A stretch of 64,000 bases of DNA from Cephalotus follicularis. Taxonomy: Eukaryota; Streptophyta; Magnoliopsida; Oxalidales; Cephalotaceae. The translations under genes were made by a program, and so were the position numbers. The notes below the pieces were generated by a model, which made no database searches, was not told the DNA's origin, and saw nothing but the letters and a program-made list of their open reading frames with translations. Below are positions 22,643-33,098 of this stretch, in pieces (the stretch's first letter is position 1; each line of letters begins with the position of its first letter). The stretch covers positions 1 through 64,000 of the forward strand of contig BDDD01005878.1 of the NCBI GenBank assembly GCA_001972305.1. Reading direction: 5' to 3'.

Positions 22643-23231
22643 TATATTTTATGCTTATATGACATGATTGATCGAATGATGTTTTGATATGATGTTTGTT
22701 GCTGTTTATTGTGCTGTTTTTGGCTTGATTTTTGTGTGCTGCATTGAAAAACGTCGACTCCTTTTCTGGAATTTTTTGTGCTTTGCAAAATAGAGTCGAC
22801 TCCTTTTCTGGAAAAACTGCATCTTATGAAAATGCCATCGACTCCTTTTGAAAGATGTCGATCCCTTTGTGTTTTTCCAAAACACATCGACTTCTTTTCA
22901 AAATACGTCGATCCTTTTTAAAACGCACCATTTTAATAGCAAAATTTTAAAATCGCGTCGACTCCTTCTCTAAAGACGTCGACCTCTTTTCATCAGACAC
23001 TCGACTTCTCCTTAAAAAGTCGACATTTTCTTCATTTCTCATTTTCCCTCTCTCTCCTGGTTTTTCAAAAATTTTCAATCTCTCTGTTTTTAGTCAAAAA
23101 TCGTTTTATTTTGCTCGAAAACTATTCTCTCATCTCTTCTCTTCCACAAACAACGTTTTTCGTCTGTCAAAATCCACTGAATCATTTCTCTCTTTGATCT
23201 TTCCCCTTGTGCACACCACCTGCTTGTCAAA
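22643..23231 (+). promoter_or_regulatory. Spacer of B with GTCGAC words and a pyrimidine-rich leader
   Basis: About ten words of the B dialect (ACGTCGACTCCTTTTC, GAGTCGACTCCTTTTC, GCCATCGACTCCTTTT, GATGTCGATCCCTTT, ACGTCGACCTC and others) lie between about 22750 and 23025. They are followed by a CT-rich leader (23035-23230, with CCCTCTCTCTCCTGG and CTCTCATCTCTTCTCTTCC), like a plant Y-patch and 5-prime UTR. The following ATG is in the context AAAATGCCA. A promoter role for the next ORF is inferred and untested. Confidence 0.4.
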
Positions 23232-24542
23232 ATGCCAAGAACAAAACGTGCCACCAAAAAGAAGGCTGTCTCACCCTCCCAACCAAAGAAATCTGCTAAG
23301 AAGCAGAGATTAGAGGTTAGGGAATCATCTTCTACATCTTCCCACTCCAATTCCTCTTCTGAACAGCCTGTCCCAATCCAAACCCTAAGTTTTGTTGAGA
23401 AAAGGGTAATGGGAGGCAGAAATATTGATTATGATTTCTGTTCCTCCAAATTTTCGTTTGTGTCATGGTTGGATAACCTACATTTACTCCCCTTAGTCCA
23501 AATCTCTAACCCTTTTTATATAAAATTGGTTAAAGATTTTTACTCAAATATAAAAATGGTTTCCGATCAAAACCAAGAATTCGCTGTAACTTCTGTGGTT
23601 AAAGGTCAGCGTATGTATCTCGATACTAGAATTTTAGCTTCGATTCTTCATATTCCACATCACGGCATTTATGTTTTCGAACATAAAAAATGGCCGGAGG
23701 TTGAGGGTTTTCACCCTAATCAAATTCTTTCCATTTTGTATCCCAATGATCCAAACGTCCATCCGAATATGTCTCTCACAACCAACCGTTTGTCTGTCGA
23801 TCATAGGCTCCTCCACCACCTTATTGTGCACCAAATTTTACCCACCGGTGGAGGGTACGCCAAATTATCTCGGATGCAAGTATTTATCATGTGGTGCATC
23901 ATTTCAAAAGTCGAATTTTGTTTCCCCCTCTTGATTCTTAAGACTATGGTGCGAGCATATTCCCAGAAAAAATCTGTCCTACCTTATGGTTCTCTTCTCA
24001 CTCTTATCTTCCTACACTATCACATTCCTCTTGAAGGAGAGACCCCCACAAAGCTGAAAAAGGAAGACACGTACAATAAGAGTACGTTAAATAGAATGGG
24101 ATGGAAGAAGGAGGAAGGAATATGGACATATCACCCTAGAGCGGATCAAGCTCCTAGGCTTGCAAGGGAGGAACAAGAAGACAACCCCCCTTGGGAACAT
24201 GATGCCACTGCACCAGCAGCACCTGCCCCTGCACACACAGATCCCTCATCATCCACTGCTGATTACGATCGCATGATGGAGTTCATGGAAGCAAAATTTG
24301 CTGCCATGGAAGGCTCACTCAAAGAAGTCCACTCACGGCTCAATCGTTTGGAAGGTGATATCAAGACTATTCATAAGGACTCCCAACTCACTGATGACAA
24401 CATCTTTTACGACTTAAAGGTCACAAAAAGAAGATTAAAGAGGATGGAGAGGAAGCTCGCCGAATCAAAGACAATTGATCAAGTTGAAGAAACTTCGGGC
24501 GACGAATCCAGATCAGTTTCTTCCACTCCTGCTGAGCCTTGA
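23232..24542 (+). CDS. Extra ORF downstream of pol in B, 436 aa, uninterrupted
   Basis: This is the longest open frame of its kind here. The N-terminus (1-30) is basic (MPRTKRATKKK..KKSAKKQR, a likely nuclear-targeting stretch) and is followed by a serine-rich linker. Residues about 60-300 form a conserved middle (RNIDYDFC near 63, ILPTGGGYAKLS near 204, LNRMGWKK near 286) shared with 4035-5275 and 38114-39225. An acidic/alanine-proline linker follows, and residues about 343-415 look like a coiled coil (heptad-like MMEFMEAKFAAMEGSLKEV and RLKRMERKL). No signal peptide or membrane segment is seen. It resembles proteins labelled 'putative plant transposon protein', and its function is unknown. 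Alternatives are a DNA- or chromatin-binding accessory factor or a particle component. Confidence 0.75.
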   Translation: MPRTKRATKKKAVSPSQPKKSAKKQRLEVRESSSTSSHSNSSSEQPVPIQTLSFVEKRVMGGRNIDYDFCSSKFSFVSWLDNLHLLPLVQISNPFYIKLVKDFYSNIKMVSDQNQEFAVTSVVKGQRMYLDTRILASILHIPHHGIYVFEHKKWPEVEGFHPNQILSILYPNDPNVHPNMSLTTNRLSVDHRLLHHLIVHQILPTGGGYAKLSRMQVFIMWCIISKVEFCFPLLILKTMVRAYSQKKSVLPYGSLLTLIFLHYHIPLEGETPTKLKKEDTYNKSTLNRMGWKKEEGIWTYHPRADQAPRLAREEQEDNPPWEHDATAPAAPAPAHTDPSSSTADYDRMMEFMEAKFAAMEGSLKEVHSRLNRLEGDIKTIHKDSQLTDDNIFYDLKVTKRRLKRMERKLAESKTIDQVEETSGDESRSVSSTPAEP

Positions 24543-25110
24543 TGATGTTGTGTTGTTGTTTGTTTTGCTGATTTTGTTGTTGTTTTGTTGCTATGAACCC
24601 TTGTGTTCATTGTTTTTGTTTTGGTTGTAATGAACAAAAGTTTGATTTTTAATGATATCGATGAGATGTTTATGTTAATTGTGTTTATAATTGTGTTTAT
24701 GATTGAGTGTTTACAATTATATGAATGAATTTGTGATTAAAATTGCATTAAATGATTATTGTGTTTCAAATTTTTCTCTTCCGATATTTTGAGCCTTTAT
24801 ATTTTTTTTAACCCCTGCTGTAATTTAGGGGGAGCTAATGTTTTTCTACCCTTGTAGGATCTTTTTGATGATATACAAAAAAGGGGGAGAATAGTTATAA
24901 GTGTTAAATGGCTCAAAGAAAAGAAATTTATGTTAAAGTTTCATAATTGCGGAGAAAATTGATAAGTTATGCATTATGGAAAAATTGCATTGCAAATGGG
25001 ATATATGTCACTTATGCAGGCTCAAATTCTTAGCTTCTGCATTTTTATGTTATTGCAACTTATGTACAATGCACATTTTCTCTTGTATATTGCAAGAGTG
25101 TTTTATTTCA
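24543..25110 (+). other. 3-prime tail of B with polypurine-like tracts
   Basis: This is T/G-rich non-coding sequence after the ORF. TTTAGGGGGAGCT (about 24826) and ACAAAAAAGGGGGAGAA (about 24875-24891) look like polypurine tracts. About 220 bp of AT-rich sequence follow up to the candidate end at 25110. Element C has two such tracts about 235 bp apart before its LTR. Confidence 0.5.
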
Positions 25111-27155
25111 AAGGCATTAGTTGCATGGACTGCTCAACTTTAATTTTCATTAAAGTGGCTCAAAAACAAAGAACATCCATTATCTAACACCATAAACAAG
25201 TACAAACAACCTAGGATCGCTAATCAACAATTTAGTTAAACAAACAGTTACATACATATAGAGAAGGATAGAGTTTTATACCAAGCAACCAACTCTTTCC
25301 TTCAAGTATCCGTTATGAGACTTGAAGTTTTCACTCATGAATAAACAGCAGCGGAATAACAAACAAACCAAAACCTATATTTCTAATCCTAAACTAGGAT
25401 CAACATAGGGAATGTAATGCTCAATGAAAGCAGTACACCACCTATAGAAATCAAGTTGTGGTGTGTTTTGGTATATTTTCTCTTCTCTTTATTTTTGTTC
25501 TCTAAGAAGCAAAAATACCAGACTCACACTCTCTGTAAAAAGTGTCTAGGTTTTCCTACTTAACAACCCGACCTCTCCTCACACGTTTTAACTTCCCTCT
25601 CCTTATCCCCAGAGTTTGTTCCCCAATTATAGGATGATAATAACAGCCAAATGTGTTATCAGGATTTCATTCCATTTGAATGCAAATCCCTTTTCCATTT
25701 GTCACCATGACATATGGAATGGATAAGAGAAGACATATGTTTAACGTGTCATATTTATTTTGACTGCTACTTACCATATTGGTTATCTAACAACCAACAC
25801 GTTGATCACATGCAGCAGACAATGAGGAGAGAAATAAATAATAATCCAATTATTATTTATTACTTAATAAGAGAATTAATAATCTAATTATTAATTAATA
25901 CCAAAAAGATATTAGTATATTATCTCAACTAATCAGTCACGTAATATCACTAATACACCACAATAAAACATGTGCCATCACACGTTATAAAACAATACGA
26001 TATAAGTATCTAATACATATACTCGTGAGGCCATACCCGAAAGTCCGGAATTAATCGGTAACGATGGTGTGTTACTAAGACACCTTGCTCTTAAGTAAAC
26101 TTACCATAAATAGTCATTCACTACTTTTAAGACCCTGAACCTATGACTATCATATTCCAGGTGTGTAAATTAATCCCTTGATTAATTTCCACAATTAAGT
26201 CTGTTTCTGATACATCTGATACTTTATCCTGACAACAGTTACCGTGTACTATAATCCCTCGTCATCCTCAGCTCTGATCACGGCTTAGGGTAAGGATACG
26301 TGTCAACCCTAGATATGTCAGTATCTATAAACCCGTATTTTACTATCATGACTATCGACAAGCCTTTCCAGAAACCCTAGGTTCTAGCTTGCCATAACCT
26401 GGCCAGGTATTTCAAAGTCCATAATGAATACAGATACTATAGAGCCAATCACCCTCACATCGGTGTGACGATTCCTTGTTGCGCACTCACTTACATTCAT
26501 ATAAATCCTGCAAGACTCAAAAGCTGACTGTTTGCCAATCCCGCGAAAGAACTGGGTAGGGCAGAAATCAAAGTCAGACAGTCTCTATGCAATGCACAGT
26601 AGCCGCTTAGGTCAAAGGATCAAACAAGTCCATCAAGAACTTGCTAGACTCGTAGAGTCTATACACTACTGTCTCATATGGGGCACTCTACTGACACAGG
26701 ATATGTGACCATCCAAACAGAATTCCCATGGTGGGTCAAGTTCAGTGTACATGCTCCCAGCACGCACCCCGCATTAGCTTTAATTTTCAACCCAAGTAGT
26801 AATGAGATACTCCAGCCTCTCATTCACGAGAGCAAGCACAATACGGAAAGTCTGTCCGGTTCATGAATGCCCAAAATAGGTGAACCTATGACTTGGAACA
26901 GTTCAGTCACAGGGAATAAGGAAGTCGCTCTCATAGCCCTTGGCTCGACAACCAACCCTTTGATGTGACAGAGCACCATTTATGTAAGCAGTGTCATGCT
27001 TCGATTATGTGATAAAACATATACAGTTATGCCAAATATAAATACAATTTGCACAATGTAACATGACTAGAACAAGACTGTATGTATAATGAGCAGAGTA
27101 CAAGTACATCGAACCACCTAGTGGCTTGACGGGTCACACTCTCTCTAACAAACTC

Positions 27156-28245
27156 TTCCTCGGAAAGCTCCACCAAAGATTACAAAACATGAGAAGGGTC
27201 AGCCACATACTTCCTCAGCATAGAAACGTGGAAGACGTGGTGAACACGAGCGAACTCCGGAGGTAAAGCCAGATGATAGGCCACTGGCCCAATCCTCTTC
27301 AAAACCTCAAAAGGACCTGTATACCTCGGACTAAGCTTGCCACGCTTACCAAAATGAATCACTCCAGTGTATGGCAATACATGGAGGAAAACCTTATCAC
27401 CAACTAAGAACTCTAAATCCTTGCGGCGCTGGTGGGCATAACTCTTCTACCTGCTCTGCGCTGCTCACAAACGTCCTCGGATAAGCTTAACCTTCTCTGT
27501 CGTGTCTTGAACCATCTCTAGACCTAACAACTTATGATCCCCGACTTCATCCCAACACAATGGAGTCTTGCAACGCCTGCCATACAGAGCTTCATATAGT
27601 GACATACCAAGGCTGATCTGTTAGCTGTTGTTGTAGGCAAATTCGATCAAGGTCAGCCGAGAATCCCGACTCACCTTGAAATCCATCACACAGGCTCTCA
27701 ACATATCTTCAAGAATCTGGATCATGCGCTTGGACTATCCATCAGTCTGAGGATGATATGCTGTACTGAGTCGCAACTCTGTACCCAGCGCTGCTTGCAA
27801 GCTCTGCCAAAATATTGAAGTGAAACTGGGATCTCTGTCTGATACAACACTGCTGGGGACTCCATGCAACCTAACGATCTTGTCCAGGTACAACAACGCT
27901 AACCTTTCCAGACTATACACCATCCATATCGGCAAGAAGTGACCCGACTTGGTCAGTCGATCCACTGTAACCCATATAGCATAGTGTTTCCGCAGTGTCA
28001 AGGGAAACCTGTATGAGCCCACTTCCATTCAGGAATAGGAAGAGACTCTAGAAGACTTGACAACTTTTGTCTTTCCGCCTTCACCTGTTGACAAGTCAGG
28101 TATCTTGCCACGAACCTGGCAATCTCCCTCTCCATTCCACGCCTCCATTAGTGTGACTTAAGGTTGCGATACATCTTTGTACTTCCAGGATGCATGGACT
28201 AAGCAGAACAATACGCTTCGTCCAAAATCTTCTTTTTGAGCTCTA
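27156..28245 (-). pseudogene. Integrase of D
   Basis: Minus-strand blocks in order are MHPGSTKMYRNLK, FVARYLTCQQVKAE (zinc-binding part), [44 protein letters not shown] and [13 protein letters not shown]. Then come the C-terminal [40 protein letters not shown] and [13 protein letters not shown]. These are the HHCC, DDE core and C-terminal blocks of a chromovirus integrase. Copia element F abuts it on the right and LTR G separates it from the chromodomain. It is a broken fossil. Confidence 0.88.
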
Positions 28246-29124
28246 CTAGACTCCAGCAACAGCAACACGACAATCCTTTTTCCAGTGCCCGGTCTTCCAG
28301 CACTGGAAATAAGCACCTTCAGCAGCTAACTTCTTCATTCGATCTTTGGAAACATTTCCACTAGCTCCAAGCTTACCCTTGTTCTTCTTCTGCTTCTTCT
28401 TACCCTTTCCTTTTGTGTTGACAGGCATGAGCATGCCCTTCCCTTTAGAGGAAGACGAGGCACTGCCCTTTCCTTGGGTAGAACTAGAAGAAGAAGGAAG
28501 AAGCAGGGACTGGGTCTTTGACTTCACAAAGTCAAAATTGGCCTCAGCCGTCCTCAGCATGGCAATCAGCTCAGATAGAGTCACCTCTATCTTGTTCATG
28601 TGAAAATTCACCAAGAACTGTGAGAACGGCCTAGGAAGGGACGTCAAAATAACATCCACATACAGATCATGGTCCATGACAAACCCTAATTGAGCCAACT
28701 GCTCAATCATGTCTATCATCTTCAATCCATGCTTATGGACTGAAGCTCCCTCTTGCATCTGCGCCTTGAAGAGTTTGTGTGAGAGATTGAACCTTTGAAT
28801 CCTAGACTCAGCCCCATTCATCTCCTGAAGGTGGTGTAGTATAGCAGATAAAGTCTCAATCTTCTCATTTTGACGCTGAAGCTCAGGTGTCATCCCAAGG
28901 AGGGCAAGACATCTACCCTGCTCGTCATCCTCTAGCCACTTGGCTAGTCATTCACTCTCTGTGGGCGTAGGATCTTCACCCAGTGAAGGAGGCCCCCCAG
29001 TCATCACATAGGCCATTTTATTGGCCATAAGGACTATTTTGAGGTCTCGATGCCAATCGTTGAAGTTAGGCCCTTCAAGTTTGTTTGTCTCAAGTATATG
29101 GGACATTGCATTTGATAAAGCCAT
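28246..29124 (-). pseudogene. Copia gag of F (UBN2-type) with zinc knuckle
   Basis: The minus strand begins MALSNAMSHILETNKLEG and FNDWHRDLKIVL, the usual copia gag N-terminus. It continues with QLAQLGFVMDHDLYVDVILT, LPRPFSQFLVNFHMNK, a serine/lysine-rich linker (GKGKKKQKKNKGKLG) and a CCHC-like knuckle FQCWKTGHWKKDC near the C-terminus. Gag would form the virus-like particle and bind RNA. It is a broken fossil (one or two breaks). Confidence 0.82.
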
Positions 29125-30836
29125 TCTTGCAACCTAGATAAGGAAATATAAACATGAGTTAGCATTTATTCCAATTTTAATATATGACGACCATAACACT
29201 TGGTCTTTAGTGCTTATGGTTCCTCCCACTATTCTAATCGTATCCCACATCCCCATATGGAACTCGAGAAGTCCAACTTCCTATTGGGGATTGGAATCCA
29301 TCACAATCATATTATGGCCTCAGCTAGGGCATGACAAACCATAATATATCCAATGGGTAGGCTATCTTGCCAATTTGTATCTAATACAAGATCCAATCAT
29401 AAAATTCGGCCATATATTCAATATGGTCTCAGCTAGGGCATGACAAACCATCAGAATCTCGATAAGTCAAACACCCACAATTTTCATTGTAATGCACTAG
29501 TTTTAACACCCACACGTAGGCATGTCCAAGTGCTAAAACATATCCACCCTTTGTAGTGCCCAACACTGACGTTGACATAGTATCCCAAAGTTATCAGCCT
29601 CAACTAGGGCATGACAAACCAGAAACTCAGGAACACTACTCAACGAAAATTATGGAAGGCCACGGGGAACCACTCAATGGGTTCCTACGTTCAGACTTAT
29701 TATTCAATTTGAGGGAATTTGCGATCTCACATTTTAATTACCGAGCCATTAATTAATTCATTGGTTGTATTAGCCAATTCCAATTAATTACGGCTTAGCA
29801 TACATGACATGTATCTTATGCACCTTGGACGTATTTCTAAAATATATCAATAGATTGACAAGGACATTATAAGTAGTGACTTGAGCCCAAAGTCACTACT
29901 AGGTCTTCCTAGGTGTAAAGAATAAATTGATCTATTGCAACAATCACCATGCATTCATGGCCTTCAATGGTCTTGTACTCCATTTTTCCTTTCCTCCATC
30001 TCTTATTGCATCTTCATTTACAAAGGTGTACTTTACATTTTGAAAATAAAAATTACAAGGAGAAATAACAAAAGAAAGAAAAATAAATGGTGCACACAGG
30101 CACCTTATTACAGACCATTAAAGATAATAAATAAATAAATCCATCAACACAAGAAAAAACATAAACTAGGTCAATGTCCTTTCTAGGACATCCATTGTGC
30201 ATAAGACTTAAAATTATATCCAATATAATTTAACACAAAAAGACAAAAGTCATGAATAATAACCAATGATAAAATTTAATTAGAGGATTGCTAATTGGTC
30301 AAACTCCCACTCAATCAAGTAATGATTTTAATTTTCTAAACACAAAATAATGCATAAAATACAATTTTATAAAAAAATATATATTTTTTTATAAAATAGA
30401 CTAAAACATCAACGCTTTTCTAGAAGGCGTCGACGCTTACATCTATGGCGCAAAAACATAATATTCAAATAAGCGTCGACGCTATGCCAAGGCGTCGACG
30501 CAATATGAATCCAGTGAGACAAGCGTCAACTCTTATAACCATAGCGTCGACGCTTAAGTCCCCTGGACGGTTTCTGCAGTTTGCAAAATTGCAAAAATCA
30601 ATGGTTTAGACTTTGGCATTCCATTTTGGCAATGCAAACTGCACTATGCATGTTCTTAACATAATTCTAAACACATTGAATCAAAATCCCCAGGACATAA
30701 ACACAATGAAATCGAATTTCATTCAATTTTCAATAAGGCACTTTGAAAACCAAGTTTAACCATAAACACATCCTTTAATTAAAAATCATATCAGTTCATC
30801 ATTCAAGGTAAAAATTCAACTAGAGATGATGTGGGA
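29125..30836 (-). other. Long leader of F with a triplicated motif and a word island
   Basis: This is a non-coding stretch between the PBS-like site and gag. It contains CTAGGGCATGACAAACCA three times (about 29323, 29437, 29606) and a GTCGAC word island at 30398-30560. AT-rich sequence and no reading frame of note make up the remainder. A leader of about 1.7 kb is unusually long for copia, so an unrecognised insertion inside it is possible. Confidence 0.5.
30398..30560 (-). repeat. GTCGAC word island in the leader of F, dialect GCGTCGACGCTT
   Basis: About six words: ACATCAACGCTTTTCTAG, AAGGCGTCGACGCTTAC, AAGCGTCGACGCTATG, AGGCGTCGACGCAAT, AAGCGTCAACTCTTA and AGCGTCGACGCTTAAG. Confidence 0.88.
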
Positions 30837-30849
30837 GGCTCTGATACAA
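30837..30849 (-). other. Primer-binding site of F
   Basis: The minus strand reads TTGTATCAGAGCC, close to the TGGTATCAGAGC complement of initiator tRNA-Met. It lies two bases inside the LTR end at 30851. Confidence 0.6.
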
Positions 30850-30850
30850 C

Positions 30851-33098
30851 TGATGGAAACGGTAAAACGTTCCCGAAGCCAAAAACGGACTAAGGTGTAT
30901 AGGGTGTAGAGCAAAAATTTAATAACATATAAAGCATAATCATGGCAGCGCTAAAACACCCTAAACAAACAATACCAGTCCTTAATGGCATGAACACAAG
31001 CCACAAGGATCACCACATCATCACAATAGTTGAAATGGTGACTCACAAGCATGGAAAAAACATGTCAATAGCAGAAATTAGGAGATTATACCAGCGGGTG
31101 TAGGCTCCTTCAATCTCTGCCGCTACAAGCTTGAGAAGACAGCCTTAATGATGCTCCTCCATTGTACTCCAAGTCGTTACGCTTATGCTCCAGGCAAGAA
31201 CAGCTACTGCCCAGCAAGGATGAAGTAAACACACAAAGCTCACACACTCTCTCTCTAAGATTAGGAAGAGTAAATCGAGATTGACAAGTGAAGTCAAAAT
31301 AAATCCACCCTAGATAAGCACTTTGCTTGGTGTATCAGTAAGGGAACATATAGAATCTACAGAGAGGTCACTCACAATTTATTCAGCAATTAAATCCCTT
31401 TTACATCCTTTTCAACCCTTTTTCTGCAGATAAAGCTTCTCACCAGCCACCTTTCCCTCTCTCCCACTCTCCCATACACTAGGCATCATGATGCTAACTC
31501 CCCAGGGGTTCAAAACCATGATCCCCACGTGTACATATCATGCATGGACGTGAGAAACTGGCAGGGGATGAGAAAAAGAACGTGCCCACGATGTGTGATC
31601 GTGCACAGGTTGCACAACTCGAACAAAGCGTCGACGCTCTCAACAAAAACATCGACGCTTATATAACATGGCACTAAACATCGACGTCTTTCTAAAAGAC
31701 ATTGATGCCTATACAAGCGTTCAGCGTCGATGCTTCCTAGAAGCTGTCGGCGCTTTATCCAAAGTAATGCGTCGACGCTTTCCCAGAAGGCGTCGACGTT
31801 TTGACTGGCAGGTGAAGCAAATTGAGTATAACTCTTTTAGTGATTCCATGAACCCTTCGAATATTGATTAAGATCAAACAAATATGTTTCCATAAAATGT
31901 AAAATCCACTTAACCGATATTTAAAATATCACCAAGACTTAATATGTCCACATATTAAAGAACTAATCATTATTGGGCAGGGACCCTTTAAAATCTTGGT
32001 TAGAAATGATGGCGTACATAAATTACCGAAATACCCCTAAGGTTTGGTTTAGCCATTCTAAATGGTAAATGGTCCTAGACCATTTTCAATGCTCTCGGAA
32101 TAATATCTAATATTATCCATATGGAAAATTAATCTAATTATTTTCCCATAATTTATTACACACCACCTTAATGCAAGACTTTCTACGTCATCGGTTCACA
32201 TATACTATAATCCCTTGTCATACTTGGCCCCGATTGAGGTCTAGGGTAATGATACATGTCAGTCCTAGAGAAAACCCCAATATCTAAAATATATGATTAT
32301 TACTAGGAACTTTGGCATAACTCCGGAAATCTAATTTCCAATCTACCTCAACCTTGGCCAAGGATTTCATAAATCCAAAGTACAATCAGACCATAATAGG
32401 GTTGATCACATTTGCTCAGGTGTGACAATCCCTTATTGCGCACTCGCTTATATTCGTATAGATTCGATCATATACAAAGACCACCCGATTGCCAGTCTTG
32501 CGCAAGAACTGGGTAAGGTGGATATCAAAACATAACTGTCTCAATACAATATAGAGCAGTCGCTCATGTTTAAGGATCAGACGAGTTTGAGCACTAGCTA
32601 AGTGACTAACACTTATAAACAACCGCAACAAGTAGGAGTCAGTACTGACATGAGAATAGCAACTATCCAAACAGTGTCTCCTACGCGGGTCTAGTTTAGT
32701 GTACACTCTCCCAGCGCGCACCCCGTATTTTCCCTAGTGTCCAACACAGATGGTAGTGAGAGAATCCATCCTCCAATTCCATGAGCAAGCAACATACGCG
32801 AAAGTCTATCCGGTTCACTAATGCCCACAAAGTGAACCTATGACTTGGAACTAATTCGACATAAGGAAAAAGGTAACCAATCTCACAGCCTCCTTGCTAG
32901 GCATCCAACCTTATGTCAGGGCATCACAAGGGTAAGCAGGTAAATTATAAACTACTTCAATTAATTGATGAAACACAAATGATATTACCATAACAAATTA
33001 GCACATGTCATATATAAAGAGAATAAGATTGTTTATTTATAAGGATAGATATAATACGACAGCTCATCCAATGGCTTGTTGAGTCACTACATCTAACA
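30851..33098 (-). repeat. 5-prime LTR of F
   Basis: 2248 bp, ends TGTTAGATG and CCATCA on the minus strand. It shares blocks with LTR G (26000-27150) and J (930-1238). A word island lies at 31625-31805. ORFs within it (for example 31668-31871) run across the word island and are not genes. Confidence 0.75.
31625..31805 (-). repeat. GTCGAC word island in LTR F, dialect GCGTCGACGCTT / ACATCGACGCTT
   Basis: About eight words, among them AAGCGTCGACGCTCTC, AACATCGACGCTTAT, AACATCGACGTCTTTC, AGCGTCGATGCTTCC, ATGCGTCGACGCTTTCC and AGGCGTCGACGTTTTG. Confidence 0.88.

Larger units (their letters stand above)
20727..25110 (+). mobile_element. B: sirevirus (SIRE/Maximus-like copia), reduced, inserted in LTR G
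   Basis: It starts TGTTGACG (20727) and is taken to end TTTCA (25110). The candidate 5-bp duplication is AAGGC (20722-20726 and 25111-25115). Parts are an LTR-derived promoter region, RT end and RNase H (21893-22642), a word-bearing spacer, an uninterrupted extra ORF (23232-24542) and a polypurine-like tract (24877-24890). Gag, protease, integrase and most of RT are not seen, and no full second LTR is seen. This is the same reduced set of parts as in A. It is broken at the element level (at least two large losses), although its remaining ORFs are open. It is among the youngest insertions, being two levels inside D. Confidence 0.75.
20691..27150 (-). mobile_element. G: copia solo LTR in the integrase/chromodomain junction of D, itself carrying sirevirus B
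   Basis: The ends are TGAAAG (20691) and CTCTAACA (27150), so the minus strand reads TGTTAGAG..CTTTCA. The flanking duplication is AACTC (20686-20690 and 27151-27155). Apart from B (20727-25110) the content is non-coding. Positions 26000-27150 match 32160-33098 (LTR of F), including the 'tgaacctatgacttggaac' and 'ccagc(a/g)cgcaccccg(c/t)att' blocks. With B removed from the count the LTR is about 2.1 kb. The short ORFs inside are noise. It is a fossil with no second LTR. Confidence 0.75.
28246..33098 (-). mobile_element. F: 5-prime part of a copia element inserted in D
   Basis: The minus strand reads LTR (30851-33098, TGTTAGATG..CCATCA), a PBS-like TTGTATCAGAGCC (30837-30849), a long leader (29125-30836) and gag (28246-29124). 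It then abuts the integrase of D, with no pol and no second LTR. The right edge splits the pol of D between RNase H and integrase. No matching duplication was found at the left edge. It is broken. The LTR is related to G and J. The lineage within copia is uncertain (Tork/Angela-like is likely). Confidence 0.7.
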
